From NCBI GenBank assembly GCA_963920635.1, contig OY987301.1:44615820-44679819 (forward strand): a stretch of 64,000 nucleotides of DNA, given 5' to 3'. Every line of letters begins with the position of its first letter. Positions within the stretch are counted from its first letter, which is position 1. Source of the stretch: Pseudeuparius sepicola (Eukaryota > Arthropoda > Insecta > Coleoptera > Anthribidae). The notes under the pieces were generated by a model. The model was not told the DNA's origin and ran no database searches. It was given only the letters and a program-made list of their open reading frames with translations. Made by a program: the position numbers and the translations under genes. This document shows, one piece after another, positions 47,371-59,885 of the stretch.

Positions 47371-48619
47371 CCGTAATACGGGGTGAATTCGGACGGTAAG
47401 GGCGAATTCGGACACTCGGCATTTTTCGGACATATTCGTCTATTCTAGTGCTTTCTTTCGTTATAAATGTCACGTGTTGTGCTATATTTTTCAGTCGAGT
47501 ATCAAGGAAGGTGGGGTGTACATCGGAGAGTTAAAATAAAGTAAGACGGTAGTTTTATAATGCATTTTATGCTAGGCCTATTTTTCTGTTATTTTGCAAA
47601 CCTCGAAAAGAAAGTGCTGTAGTTAAAAAAGTAGAGAAAAAATTTATATAAACACTGAGTAATTTGAGTGAGCATATCAGTATAATATAACAGGAAAAAA
47701 ATTATTACGAAAATATCAATGTTTTTTTTAATTCAACCATAACGAAAAATTTGCAGCACATTTATGCAGTATTCGGAGGGGAACTTGAAAAAAGCAATAG
47801 AATCTTTTAATAATAGGCGAGAAAACTTGAGGGAGGTAGCCGATTTTTACAGAATCCATATCTGAGTGACAAAATTCACAACAAACATCGGGAAAAACAA
47901 GGCGGCCAAACTATCTTTATTACCCGAGGAAGAACGCTGATTGGCGGGATAAAAAATTGGCTGAATGGGGTTTCCCCTTAACGAGAATAATTAACGAGAC
48001 ATAATTTCTCTTGTAAAATCTTATTTTGACAGAGAGGGTAGAAAAACTATATTTAAGGATAACAACTATCCGGGAAATGATTGGTTTTACAAGTTTATGA
48101 TGAGAAATCGAGAAATTACTGAGAGACTAGCGCAGAACATAAAATGAAATAGAGCAAACGGAATAAACAAATGATTAAAGAATATTTTAAAAAATTATCG
48201 GTTTCCCTGAATGATGTTTCGCTACAAAACAAATAAATTATGATGAACATCACTCATGATCCCGGTAGGGTTATTTTCGATTGGTTTTTTCTTCTATCCC
48301 AACCTATAATGCCTTATTTTGTCGTCACGTTTTTTTTATTATTTTTAAGTGTCCGAGTTCACCCCACGAATAATCAGAATTCGTTTTAGATGCAAAACAA
48401 CAGGTGTCCAAATTCACCCCACACATTGGGGTGAATTCGGACACTATATATGTAAAAAAATATATATGTTAGAGAAAACATTTTAAATTTTTTTTTTCAT
48501 AAATAGAAGGTAGATATATTCATGAATATATATTATTTTTTTCCCATTTTTTTGTAAAAAAATAAAGCAGTAATTTGCAAAAAACCTCAAAATTTGTCCG
48601 AATTCACCCCATGTTACGG
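47371..48619 (+). mobile_element. pogo/Jerky-like DNA transposon, 1.25 kb, TA-flanked
   Basis: It begins ccgtaatacggggtgaattc and ends with the near-complement gaattcaccccatgttacgg, flanked by TA (47369-47370, 48620-48621). The word ggggtgaattcggac or close variants occurs about six times: near 47380, 47402, 48348, 48405, 48427 and 48595, in both orientations. These are likely transposase binding sites. The inside holds a decayed transposase N-terminus. Confidence 0.8.
47764..48262 (+). pseudogene. Decayed pogo/Jerky-type (DDE_1) transposase, N-terminal half
   Basis: The reading starts MQYSEGNLKKAIESFNNRR, a psq-type helix-turn-helix. It continues NLREVADFYRIHI, then in pieces LSLLPEEER, MGFPL, IISLVKSYFDREGRKTIF, YPGNDWFYKFMMRNREITE and RANGINK. 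The order matches the HTH_psq plus CENP-B-type DNA-binding region of pogo/Tigger/Jerky transposases. Several stops and frame changes interrupt it, and only a hint of the first catalytic region (INYDEHHS) remains before it ends. The domain is therefore truncated and inactive. Confidence 0.78.
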
Positions 48620-48767
48620 TACACCCATTTAATTCGTTCAATTTAATAATAATAAGTTATCCTCATCTGACCTCATTGTTTTTTTTTATTTTATACAAGA
48701 TGTCCTTGGTTCTTTGATCAGGACTTCCACATTTTGTAGAAAATCCCATTGTAAGGTGGGTTGCTCA

Positions 48768-50814
48768 CATAAACATAGATCCACAGTTCTTCGTTTCTGA
48801 GATCCGTCGTGTTGTAGTTCCCTTTTTGAAATTGAATTAGGGCAATATCTCCCAAAATAATCAATCTGCTGAACTGAAATTTGGCACTGCTGCGTTTTTG
48901 GAGATGGAGAATATGCTGAAAATGTCAGTTTCTACTTATCTCACAGAGGGCATTGTTTTTGAATCGTGCTTTTACTCGTAACTTTTTTGAGGTTGAATTG
49001 CCAAAACGTGCCACCTTTTAACTTAAACATTCAAAACATAAAATTTTTACTTATCCTCTTTCAAATGTTAGAGATGAACTGCATTCAAAAGGAATAAGTA
49101 AATTTCATGTTTCGAATTCTGGAGTCAACAGGTGTTTTGGGGCATATTTTGACAAATTTCAACCCAAACGGTTGATTTTATCGTTTTAAACGACAGTACA
49201 CTTTTGTTGCAAATGGAAGATGCACTAAAATGATGGACCTGCGAGACCAAATAGATAACCTCAAAAAAGTTACGAGTAAATGCACGATACAAAAATAGCG
49301 GCAAGTGGCGCCCTCTTTTACAACTTCAGCTTATTCTCCATCCCCAAGAACATAGCAGTGCTAAATTTCAGTTCAACAGCTTGTTATTTTGGGAGATATT
49401 GACCATAATTCAATTTCAAAAAGAGAACTGCAACGCCTGTATCTCAGAAATAACTTTAGGACCTATGTTTATTTATATGAGTAATCACGAAACAATGATT
49501 ACCAAATGTCAAAGGTCTAATCATAAAACCTGTATATATTTTTTTAATATAGAGGTAGAGTATGCGGTACATCATTCTCAAGAGGAACGAAGGAGTATGA
49601 ATTTTGACTCCTTGAACATAGTGCTTACGCTCACTTGGTTCTTTTTTATAAGCAATTATCGAGCCGGAGGTATCCCAGGTCTAGTCATCATTCTCATTTC
49701 AAAACAAATAGGTATGTCTGTTTCTTTATACACAGTTCACAGTGGCAGATCAAGAGTGATAAATAACAAAGTAATTCAGATTATTCGGTGGCTTGGTTTT
49801 CCATCGAGTTTGAACTCAATAACAACGCTATCGATGCCCCGAGATGTTTTTGTTTACAATCAGATATGCAGTTTTTTTGCCAAATTCCTTTCAAGGTAGA
49901 ACGGCTCCCGGCCTCCGAAATCGAGTCACTGAACTCGTTTCAAATATTAAAATTTCGACGATACGGATTCCGGTTCCTAAACTAATATGTTTTCATTTAG
50001 GCTAAAATGCTAACGGGTTCCTATTTATGCCGTAATTTTTTTGTACAACGCATATAGAAAAACCTGGCATAAATTCTGGAACATACTGAACTTCAAAAAA
50101 TAAAAATAAAATTCCTATTGACCATGTGTCTATCGTCTACAGTTTCGATATAGGTGTTCAAAGTTTAATTTTAAAATTGATTATTGGCCGTATCTTCTAC
50201 TCTATACTAGGTACACTATTGAAATTTGGCACTGTTGTGTTTTTGGGGATGATAAATATGTTGAAAATGTCAATTTCTACGTATTTCAGAGAGGGCGCCA
50301 CTTGCGCTATTTTATTACTCGTAATTTTTTGAGGTTATATTTTTAGTGTCCAGTATTTTGAGATGGATGACACAGAGAAAAAACCCTTGTATATTTTCTA
50401 TTGGATCTTTACACACCAATACTTTGAGTGGTCATGTTGACCATTCAACTGTTTTAAAGGGATTCCATGGCACACTTGACTTGTCAGATGTCTTTAAAAT
50501 TCCTATTTTGCTCAACTTTGACAACCCGCAGAAAGGAACTCCCTACATATTTTTTCGTTCAAATTTGATATGGGGTGTCCTGATTAACTCTGTGGTGTCA
50601 GATTTTAAATAAAAAAATCGCTAAATGGTTTTCGTCGTTTTTTACTAGAAAAAAATTCGTAGTAGGCCTTGAAAATTGAGATTAAGTCCTGAAGTTTTGC
50701 ACCAAGTAAAAAAAGAGTTTTTTGTAACTTTTCTTTAGAAAAAAAAAACCGGCTAAAATCGCATGAAAAATAATAATTTTACGGGGGTGCTTCCATTTCA
50801 AATGGTCCACCCTG
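48768..50814. mobile_element. Fragment of a CAGGGTG element with three related blocks
   Basis: 48790-48995 is repeated inverted at about 49255-49480 (aaatttggcactgctgcgtt, tattttgggagatatt) and part of it recurs directly at about 50215-50340. The right end is typical: aaatggtccaccctg at 50814, followed by TATA. The matching left terminus was not found. 50350-50600 is related, inverted, to 57050-57260 (gtggtcatgttgaccattca). It is probably an assembly of broken related elements. Confidence 0.55.
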
Positions 50815-51375
50815 TATATAAAAAAAACAATGAGAACACGGCAAATGTCTTTCGAATACCTCGCCAAAAAAGGTAGGTACCTACTGAAAATCGGTTCCCA
50901 AATAGCTTTTAAGTACTTACTGAATATAATATGTTCTTTCATTGTATATCATATTATGATATAACAAATTTGACTCCAACCTCGTGAAAACGGTCCATTG
51001 GTTGTTGCCGTTGTAAGCTCTGTCAGATTCGTCGACTAAATAAATTGCGACAGCCAAACAACTATACTATAGAAGATAATGGTTGCAGAAATTCTAGATG
51101 TTTAAGATGTTGGCGTTTTTTCCAATACATCCACCATATATGTCGAAAACTGGTAACAGAGGTAACGGGTTTATTCCGTTCGATTAAAACTTTTCTTTCG
51201 AGGGAGTTGATGGATGGAAGTATTTTTGAACCGGCACCGGCCGTTCACGATGCAATTTTATTTTCGGTCGATCCATCTATTCGGACAGGTACGGATCGAA
51301 GTAATGAGATACTTGCATTTTTTTGAGTACCTAATTAATAAAATTCCTTTCGTAAATAGGTTATGCAGTCATATA

Positions 51376-52811
51376 CAGGGTGACCGTATTTCGAGTCTTT
51401 GCATGGGGATCTTGGTTATCTTAAGAGATACGAGGTCGGTTAAATTGGGGCAAAGTTGGGGAATTTGATGCCGAGTAACATGGTAAAAAGAAATTTTGGC
51501 TGGCCCTTTTCGTTTTGAAAATAATGCGAAAAAACTGAAAATTGTCGTTTTCGTTTTTATTTTTTTTAACGAAAACGAATGGCGCTGGACATTTCTAAGT
51601 TAAACATTATTAAGGCACTTTTTTACAGGCAATCTAAATATGACCTCGCTTTTTTTTCTCGCCTTCCTGGACAAAGATATGACGATAAACTTTTATTTTT
51701 CTTATGGGCGCCATATCGGATTTTTGCATTTTTGAAAAGATGATTTTTTTCTGGTTAAAATGATATGTCAGACACTATGCTTTACTTTGTTTTTCTTGCC
51801 GTAATATCAAATTAATCGTTTTTGCATAGAGTGCCTTGGAAACGTAAGCCCCATAATGTTTGACGTTTTTGCATAGAGTGCCTTGGAAACATAAGCCCCA
51901 TAATGTTTGACATTTCTGCATAGAATGCCTTGGAAACATAAGCCCCATATAACCTTTGATAGTTTAGTACAATTTTAAGTGTCACGGATACATATGAAGA
52001 AAAACGTGACATGAACAATTTAAGGAAACGTGCTGCATTGTGCCTTGAGGAACAAGGAGGACAAATTGACATTTATTGTAAAACAGGATTGTCTACTCGT
52101 CTAGGTTTTTGTTGTTCTTGTGTTTATAGTTTGACTCTTTTAGTGTTAACAAGGTATCAGATCAGATCATACTCTCGTGGCACCACCTACGTTTATGATT
52201 TATTTAATCAATAAATTTTATATTAACTGAATTTTTACCGAACCGTTAAACAATATTCCAAAGCACACTTCGCAACAATGGGTAACTAGGCTTATGTTTC
52301 CAAGGCACTCTATGCAAAAACGTCAAATATTATGGGGCTTATGTTTCCCAAGGCACTCTATGCAAAAACGATTAATTTGATATTACGGCAAGAAAAACAA
52401 AGTAAAGCATGATGTGTGACATATCATTTTAACCACAAAAAATCCTCTTTTCAAAAATGCAAAAATCCAATATGGTGCCCATAAGAAAAATAAAAGTTTA
52501 TCGTCATATCTTTGTCCAGGAAGGCGAGAAAAAAAATGCGGGGTCATATTTAGATTCCTTGTAAAAAAGTGCCTTAATAATGTTTAACTTAGAAATGTCC
52601 AGGGCCATTCGTTTTCGTTTAAAAAAATAAAAACGAAAACGACTATTTTCAGTTTTTTCGCATTATTTTCAAAACGAAAACGGCCAGCCAAAATTTCTTT
52701 TTTCCATGTTGATCGGCATCAAATTCCGCAACTTTGCCCCAATTTAACCGACCTTATATCTCTTAAGATAACCAAGATCCCCATGCATAGACTTGGAATA
52801 CGGTCACCCTG
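51376..52811. mobile_element. 1.4 kb hairpin element with tandem repeats in its arms
   Basis: Starts cagggtgaccgtatttcgag, ends with the complement ...ggaatacggtcaccctg, with TA duplicated (51374-51375, 52812-52813). Arms run to about 51950 and from about 52290. Near their inner ends each holds tandem copies of a 47 bp unit (gcatagagtgccttggaaac): almost three on the left, almost two on the right. The 340 bp loop contains an unrelated sequence including an open frame that begins MNNLRKRAALCLEEQGG, which I cannot identify. Confidence 0.85.
51824..51950 (+). repeat. 47 bp tandem repeat, 2.7 copies
   Basis: Units start at 51824, 51871 and 51918 (gcatag.gtgccttggaaac, ataagccccataatgtttga). The inverted arm at about 52290-52370 has only 1.7 copies, so the arms have changed length since the element formed. 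Confidence 0.85.
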
Positions 52812-53328
52812 TATGTCGTTTGCTATGCAAAGGTGGGTGGTGAATGTGCACTTGCGATATATCGATAATTGAAGGTACAACAAATAATGCTACTTTTTTG
52901 ACGTTATGGCCTGCTATAGGTACTCGAGTAACTTTTTTATGTGCTAAACTGCGGCATTTTTTCAAATTCTGGTAGAGTAGGCTTAAAGCAATCAGTTTTG
53001 CCCACAGATTTCGTTACGAAACTTTTTCGGCCAACTCTCGGAATAAAAAAGTTTCAAGCTGAAGAAGTGTCGGCAATTTTCGGGTTTTTCAAAAATATCT
53101 TAGAAAGCAGGCCATGGACCTCGAAAGTGTTTTTACACAAGCTAGCCCATCAAAAGGCATTTTTTTCTTTCAAATAAATTTCTCCCAAAAATGCATATTT
53201 TTGAAGATATTTCCAAGTGGCACTCCATCAGTATACAACAATTCATCAAAATAGCGATTTGATAATTTGCGGTGATGAATTTTCCTACATATTTACTGTC
53301 AACTTCTGTCAAACGAAGCCTCTATTAA

Positions 53329-56300
53329 GAGGCTACGATACTTATGAAATCCGCCCGAAGTGCCCGACTCAATTCAGGACAAACGTCGCTCGATTAGATA
53401 TGCCTATCCTTTTCCTTCCTCTGGTCCCCACGACTCCCCACTCCAGCCTGCCCGTTCACAGTGCTACGACTGAGGGGCAGGCCGGCCGTGGGTACTACAC
53501 TGAGAAAAATCTGTCACTTTGTAAAAAAAACCCTGTTTAATTCAATATGAGATATTATTCCTCAAACTCAAGCAGAAGCTTTTTTGTAACTAACAATAAT
53601 CAATTCAATTACAATTGATATTGAATTCTAATGAATAATTTAAATGTAATATTTTATTTCAATAAATAGCGTGTTCTGGAATTGATTCTATAATACTTCT
53701 TTTCTAAGCACATTCTTTTGTCAGAACAACATAACGTTTCATGGTGTTGAATTGAATAGGGATACATTTAACTGTTCATTATACTGAAATTACAACTATT
53801 GTCACTGAATTTTTGCTGGATTTGTAATACTTAATTGTGGGTACTAATATCAATTATAGCCATTCACTTGCAGTGTTCATTATGACTACGAACGATATAG
53901 AGTGTAGGGTTGATTCAAAACCTTTAATTTGCGATCACTGTGTGCACTCCTAAGTTAACCCCCAGTTAACCCTGAAAAAATCAGCGTGTTTTAAAGATTT
54001 TTTTTTTACCCTTATAAAGCACTTTAGATAGTGGTGATCTTTTACCTATATCTCGTGAAGTATTGAAGTTAAAAAAAAAACTTCATGAGGGAAAGTTTTA
54101 GAGAACGTAATAATGTATACATAAGAAGAAAAAAAATTGTACACATGAGAAGAAAAAAAATTGCAAAAAAAATGTTTGCAAAACCACTCCTATTGCGGGG
54201 TTCGTAACACGACTTCGACGGTGATTTTTTGGGGTTATACTCAGGACGCTACCCACAACCAACCCTGAAAATATCTACCTGTTAAGAATAATTTTTTTCT
54301 ACCTCTATAAAAAATGACAATTTGCTTGGACTATGATTACTTACATTGATGAATATAAAAGTTGCAATTAAGTTATTTTGTTCATCCAATGAATTATAAT
54401 GTTTTTTCAGTTGCTTCTGGGGTACTCTTATATAGTTTGGAGTAGTCTGAGGGTGAGAATTATTATTATTCAAATAAAATAAATTTAATTGTTTAAATAA
54501 AACATAAGATATTTTAAAACCGAGGTTATGCTTTCATTGTAGTATGCCAATTTTAGTATCGAAGTGACAATACGTCTTCTTAACGGAAATTCAAACTATT
54601 TTAAACTTATTGGTTCATCTGCAATTACGTCAAAAGTATAGATTATATTGTTGGGACCACATGGATTTGCTTGTATATTTAAAGTAGGTAATGTAAAAGT
54701 GACTATATACACGAACTCACTAAAATCACAACAGTCTTTTTTTCCTGTGTAGACGTGTAGATAATATGAAATAATAACTCGTGCCGGCCGCCGCCGACGG
54801 CCGCCGACGGGTCACACGAGTCTCGCCGATGCCGACGAAGAAGCGCGAATATATATTTAAAAAACGGCGGTGGCCTGTTTGCTTTATTGCAAAAATGATA
54901 TTTTTCAGGGCGTTCACTTTTCGTTGGCAATACACTGCATAGCTTTTTGGCGTCGAAGCAATTTTACTATTATTTTTCATATCAGCAAAGGTGCATGCTA
55001 TGAAGGGTTCGTGTATGAAAAAAAACTTCTGTAATTGCTCAATTATAAAATCTAAATTAACGATTCGATTACCGAATTCTTCTTGAACCACGTTAGGGTC
55101 AGTTGAACATCTATTAATGTTTGATTGGATAATTGTTCTGCATAATAGTGTTGCTACGACTAAAAAAAGTGCGTCTAAAGTCTACTTCTTCAAAATGTTT
55201 TATATAACTAGTAGGTATTCCATATTTACATTTGTGTAATAATAAATAAATCTAACTAAAAACTTTCTACACTGTAAGAGTTCACTTTAGAGGGATTAGA
55301 GTGAATAGGCCATATTATATCACAACGGTTTCGTTAATCTATAAAATTACATCCTCAAGGACTAATTTATAGAGTTACGAAACTGGTCTCCCTTTTTAAA
55401 TAAAATAATAGTTGTGAGATAATAGGAGCTATTAATTTCTAATCCCTTGTAAATGTTCCATTCAAAGCCCTGCTTTTCCCAGAAAGTTTGTTTCCCAAAC
55501 CCTATGCACCTGCAGTACTACTTATACCTAAATCCGAATAAGTGTGCAAAATGCAAAATATGTAGGTACCCCTCTCTTAAATTCTGGAAACCATATTACT
55601 TACCTACGGGAATAAAAGCACTCAAGCCCACAAATTACTCCTATTGGTTTCACTACATGTGACTGTTGTGACATCATTATCAAACATTATAGGTATTCTT
55701 GCCCTGACTGCGGTTCAGTTTCAGAACCTTATTCTGACAAATCTGAATTATCGAACATCCTAGAAAATGTATTAAAATGTCATAAATTCGACAGACTGGA
55801 ACAATAAAATGTACTATTTTTATTTTGCCCGATTTTCAACTCCAATGACTTTCGAACAATCTTCTAACGAAGAAGTTTCTAAAACTGACTGGATGTCAGA
55901 ATTATTATCGTTCCCTCTGGAAAGTATATAAATTAGCTTTTATCATGCAGCGATTTACATAGGAATTCGTTTTTAAAAAATGCTTCACATGACCCATTTA
56001 TTTGGCAAAATTATTACTTGTACCTATCACATTTTTAAAGTAAAAATCAAGCGCACAATTTGGTCTAGAATTTAAATTTACTCTTTTTGCACGACCAGGC
56101 CATTTTATGCCCTAGGGATTAAACCATTTTACACAAAAGCAAAAAGTAGGTACTTTGTGAATAATAATTATTTATTTTCTAAAATTTATTTGTGGCGCAA
56201 TGGATTAATAATTATTTATTTATAATTCCTGGAGGAATAATAATAATGAGTATTATTATATGCCAGTCGACATACATAATGTCGCGGTAGAAAATATTTT

Positions 56301-56918
56301 CTTCGGGTACTCGGAAATATAAATATTTGCTAACATACTAACATTCAAAACAAGCGAAACACAAATAAGGGAGACTGAGACTAATAAAATGAAAAATGAA
56401 CCATCTGATATCGATTGAAAGTTCCCCTGACGTGGTTTCCGAGCCCGGTGAGGTACGCCGAAGTAGGGGGAAGTAGGGGAACCACGAGTTCCAGCGAACG
56501 CCCGCCCGCCCGCCTATCTCCGTACCTCTAATTCCTGCTCGAATGGCCAATTCACGGATCATTTTATTGCCGGGCAATGGGTTCGTAGTTTTCAAATCAT
56601 AGCCAAACGAACAAACGTATCGACTTGAAAGTAGTCTTAAAATAATGTTATAGAATGCTTCAATCGTCGTTGTGTCCTTCGAATTATTTTTGAGCGGCGG
56701 AAATACTCGAAATTCTTAACCGAATATAGTGGAATTTCGGGTATGTTTGGCATTTTTTTTTCACAGTGTCGCATTAGTCCTGCACAGTTCGTGATACACA
56801 ACGACGATTCTTCGTAGTTTTATCTAAGCCACAAAAAAAAATCAAGTGAAAATATTAAGAAATGCAAGTAGGAGATGTAAACTACGAAACCCTTGAAAAT
56901 GGGGGGTATCGTAGCGCC
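53329..56918 (-). mobile_element. TTAA-flanked element, copy B (no mariner insert)
   Basis: TTAA lies at 53325-53328 and 56919-56922. The ends are gaggctacgatac and gtatcgtagcgcc. The 3590 bp body is collinear, inverted, with copy A (32318-39467). It shares the ggccggcctgcccctca region, the gccggccgccgccgac GC-rich patch (differing in length) and the frames at 54726-55091, 55453-55662 and 56338-56595. It preserves the empty site of the mariner insertion at about 54855. The two copies have different neighbours, so they are independent insertions and not one duplicated block. No transposase was recognised. Confidence 0.87.
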
Positions 56919-56935
56919 TTAAGACGCGCTATGTA

Positions 56936-57300
56936 CAGTGTGTCGGCGTCTCGGGACTGTTAACGAAAAAAAAAAAAAATTGAAACGTGGGTTCTAAGTG
57001 GGACCTTGGGATCATTTTCAACGAAAACAGAAAATTTTCTCATAAAGTTACCAAATACCAAATTTGAACAAAAAATATACAGGGAGTTCCATTCTGCAGG
57101 GTATCAAAATTGAGCAAAATAGGAATTTTATAGGCATTTAGTGAGTCAATGTGCCATGGAAATACCTCAAAACAGTTGAATGGTCAACAGGACCACTCAA
57201 GTGTTGTTGGTGTGCAAAGATTCAATACAAAAATATACAGGGTATTTTCCTCTGGGCTATCTCAAAATACTGAATTTTTGTGAAACTTTATACCGGTCAA
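56936..57300. mobile_element. Fragment of a mariner-type element, related to 50350-50600
   Basis: Beginning near gtacagtgtgtcggcgtctc just beyond copy B, it continues through atacagggagttcc, ttgaatggtcaacaggacca and ggtattttcctctgggct. This order is the reverse of 50350-50600. No other terminus was found. Confidence 0.5.
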
Positions 57301-57346
57301 GAGTGTTTTGGAATTTTTGAAAAAAATATTAATAAACTCTTGTAAT

Positions 57347-57896
57347 TTATTTTTCTTGAAATCGGCTGTGAAGTGTCCCAAAATCGTCATTAATAAGTTC
57401 ATCAATAAGTAGGCCTTGGCGAGATGTAAACATCAAACGTCAGACGCGGAGCCATCGCCCGTCAAAAGTGACCAAACATTAAAAACCCGGCCAATAAACT
57501 TTTCGTACACATTGCGAAATTGTTACCTATAGCACCGCAATCTTTCAGTATAAATATTTTAGTAGGTTTGAATATCAATAGATTTGTCATGGAGGCTGCA
57601 CAACAAGCAGCAGTTTGGTTTTTCTGTTCGAAGGCGCCGTGTCTTGTCATACTTGACCTAGGTAGAGCGATCGTCAAAGTCAAGCAACGCCGCGCGCAGT
57701 TGGTTCATGGGCGGGTGATCCCGTGTGATTATTTTCTTGCCTAATAAAACATTTTTTTTTTCGATTTCAAAAAAAAAATAATATGTACCTCGGCACTGAA
57801 GTTTTTTTTATGACTCATGTGGTTTATTTGCCTCGGCAACTAAATTCCACATGAGTCATAAAATGTTGAACTTCAGTGTCTTGGTACATAAATAAC
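57347..57896 (-). repeat. Inverted second copy of the 28861-29470 repeat
   Basis: Contains ggccttggcgagatgtaaac, cctaggtagagcgatcgtca and the atgactcatgtgg palindrome in reverse order to 28861-29470. It lacks the 44 bp hairpin insertion found in that copy and has a shorter loop in the terminal palindrome. Confidence 0.75.
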
Positions 57897-58455
57897 ATTT
57901 TACTAATGGACATTTTTTTGTACTTTTTTCAATAGAAAACTTTTATATGAGTGTGTATTAACTACTATAGTTACTTTTTCGAACAAGCGAGTTTTTCTAC
58001 ACTTTTTTGTAATTACAATTCCAATAATTTCATCAATTTTACGGTAAAGACATTGTACAGTCCTTTACAATGTTTTTCCACGGGACAATTTTAAATATTA
58101 GAAGTTACAATGTATTTGATTTTAAACAATTTCCGTGCAAAAACATCGTAACACCTCAGACTATGTGGCTTTCTTAAAGCATATCAACATATCATATCCG
58201 TTTGATATAACATACACATGCAAAAATTAAATGGATGCAGTAAATTGTAAAACAGGTAAAAAAGAAAAAAATGCCCCTTTTGGTCTATAATAAGTATTCA
58301 CTTATTAAAAACATTGTAAATGCCAGTACCTTTGAAAAACTTGTGATTTTTTCATTCAAAAATATACACTGTTTTAACAGTTGAACTAATGGAAACCCAA
58401 AATTGTAGGTGCCTTTACAACGTAAATTATAAAAATTATTGAAATTGTAATTAAC
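57897..58455. other. No gene recognised
   Basis: AT-rich spacer between the repeat and the non-LTR element; no structure noted. Confidence 0.4.
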
Positions 58456-59885
58456 TAAATTTCTAAAGGTGCTGGACATGGCCGGTTTTAGAGGAAATGC
58501 ATACGCGCTATTTGAAAGCTATCTAAAGGATCGTAAGCAATGGGTCATGATAGATGGTGTAGTAAGTGAGGAGAGAATTGTCGAATACGGTGTTCCGCAA
58601 GGAACTGTTCTGGGACTACTGCTCTTCAATATCTATCTTAATGACCTCTATTCACTCAAGACTCGTGGAAGTATCATCAGCTTCGCTGACGACACCGCCA
58701 TAATTTATAGAGGTTCTTCCTGGGATGAGTTGAGGGATATTGTTCGGTGTGACTTTTCCAACATATGCCACTGGTTTAGCGATAGATTACTGACAGTTAA
58801 TTTCAATAAAACATATTTCGTTCCTTTTTCCTGCTATAGTGACACACTGCCCCCCTACGACTACTTAGAACTAACAATAAATTATCGAAATGTCCGTGTT
58901 AAAATGACCGATCACTTAAAATATCTCGGAGTAATACTCGATTGTAATTTAAAATGGAACTACCATATAAACCATATTTGCTCAAGAGTAAGAACATTAA
59001 TTAGCAAATTCAAGTTCTAGATTAGTTCTCGATGAAAAATATTTAAGAATTTTATATAGTAGCTTGGTAAAACCCCACCTTACGTACGGAATATTGGTCT
59101 GGGGAGGTGCAACGAAGCATCATCTAAAAAATCTCGAAATAACTCAAAAGTGGATTATAAAAGTAATATATAAACAACCTTATACTTACCCAACTGACGA
59201 ACTCTTTGATAATGCTGATTTGTTCGACATTCGCCAGTTATTTTTTAGCGAATTAGCTGTCCATCACTACAGATGCAAATCTCACATGAGACAGATCGAT
59301 CACCACTATGAAACTAGGTTCAAGTCTAAAACAACACACGTTCCTAAAATATCTAAAACAGTAACACAAAGTTCTTACCTTTGTCCATTGATTTATGCTG
59401 AACTGCGTCAGTAAGGGCGTCCTGTTCTCCCGAGGTTTTTAGGACACGTTTGGTAGCGTGGTTGAAAAGTGTTCCTAGGAAAAAAATCCACAAATTAATA
59501 GATAGAAAAAACTGTTATCCCTGAAAGTAAGTTCACCTTGTCCAGACGATATCCAGCTGTGTATCTTCGCATACCTACTTTCGTTTTTCACAAGCTTTCA
59601 TTTTTATTTTTAACTTAACAAATAAATAAATGAAGGACGTTGGAATGGGAAAAGTAACATATCGTGTATAATGTATAGTGTATGATGTATAATAAAAATT
59701 ATAATGTAAAAATATAATGTAAAAATGTAATGTGAAAATATGTGAACCCACACACAAGGAATGCCTTTCGTGGGAAATCTATATACTTATTTGCTTATTA
59801 ATACATACCAAGTGGGTATACGATTGTATATAAATGTGCACTGTTACCTAACTTTTTAGCAAATAAATTACTTACTTACTTATTA
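58456..59885 (+). mobile_element. 5'-truncated non-LTR retrotransposon with TTAC tail
   Basis: The homology begins abruptly inside the reverse transcriptase (LDMAGFRGNAYALFESYL). After the coding part comes a ~450 bp 3' untranslated region ending in aaataaattacttacttact (59860-59882), a short TTAC microsatellite tail. Such 5' truncation and a simple-repeat 3' end are expected of target-primed reverse transcription. No target duplication was identified. Confidence 0.82.
58469..59414 (+). pseudogene. Jockey/CR1-type reverse transcriptase, C-terminal part
   Basis: Reading 58469-59020 contains YGVPQGTVLGLLLFNIYLND, the FADD catalytic motif at 58682-58693 (SFADDTAIIYRG) and HLKYLGVILDCNLKW of the thumb. 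After FKF a stop occurs. The frame resumes at about 59022 with YLRILYSSLVKPHLTYGILV and DIRQLFFSELAVHHYRC, ending at a stop at 59414. One frameshift and the missing N-terminal half make it inactive. It is not closely related to the fragment at 40871-41420 (FADD against YADD, different wording). Confidence 0.88.

Noticed and set aside
51990..52280. Loop of the hairpin element as a possible solo LTR
   Set aside because: No TG...CA ends, no target duplication and no second copy in the window.
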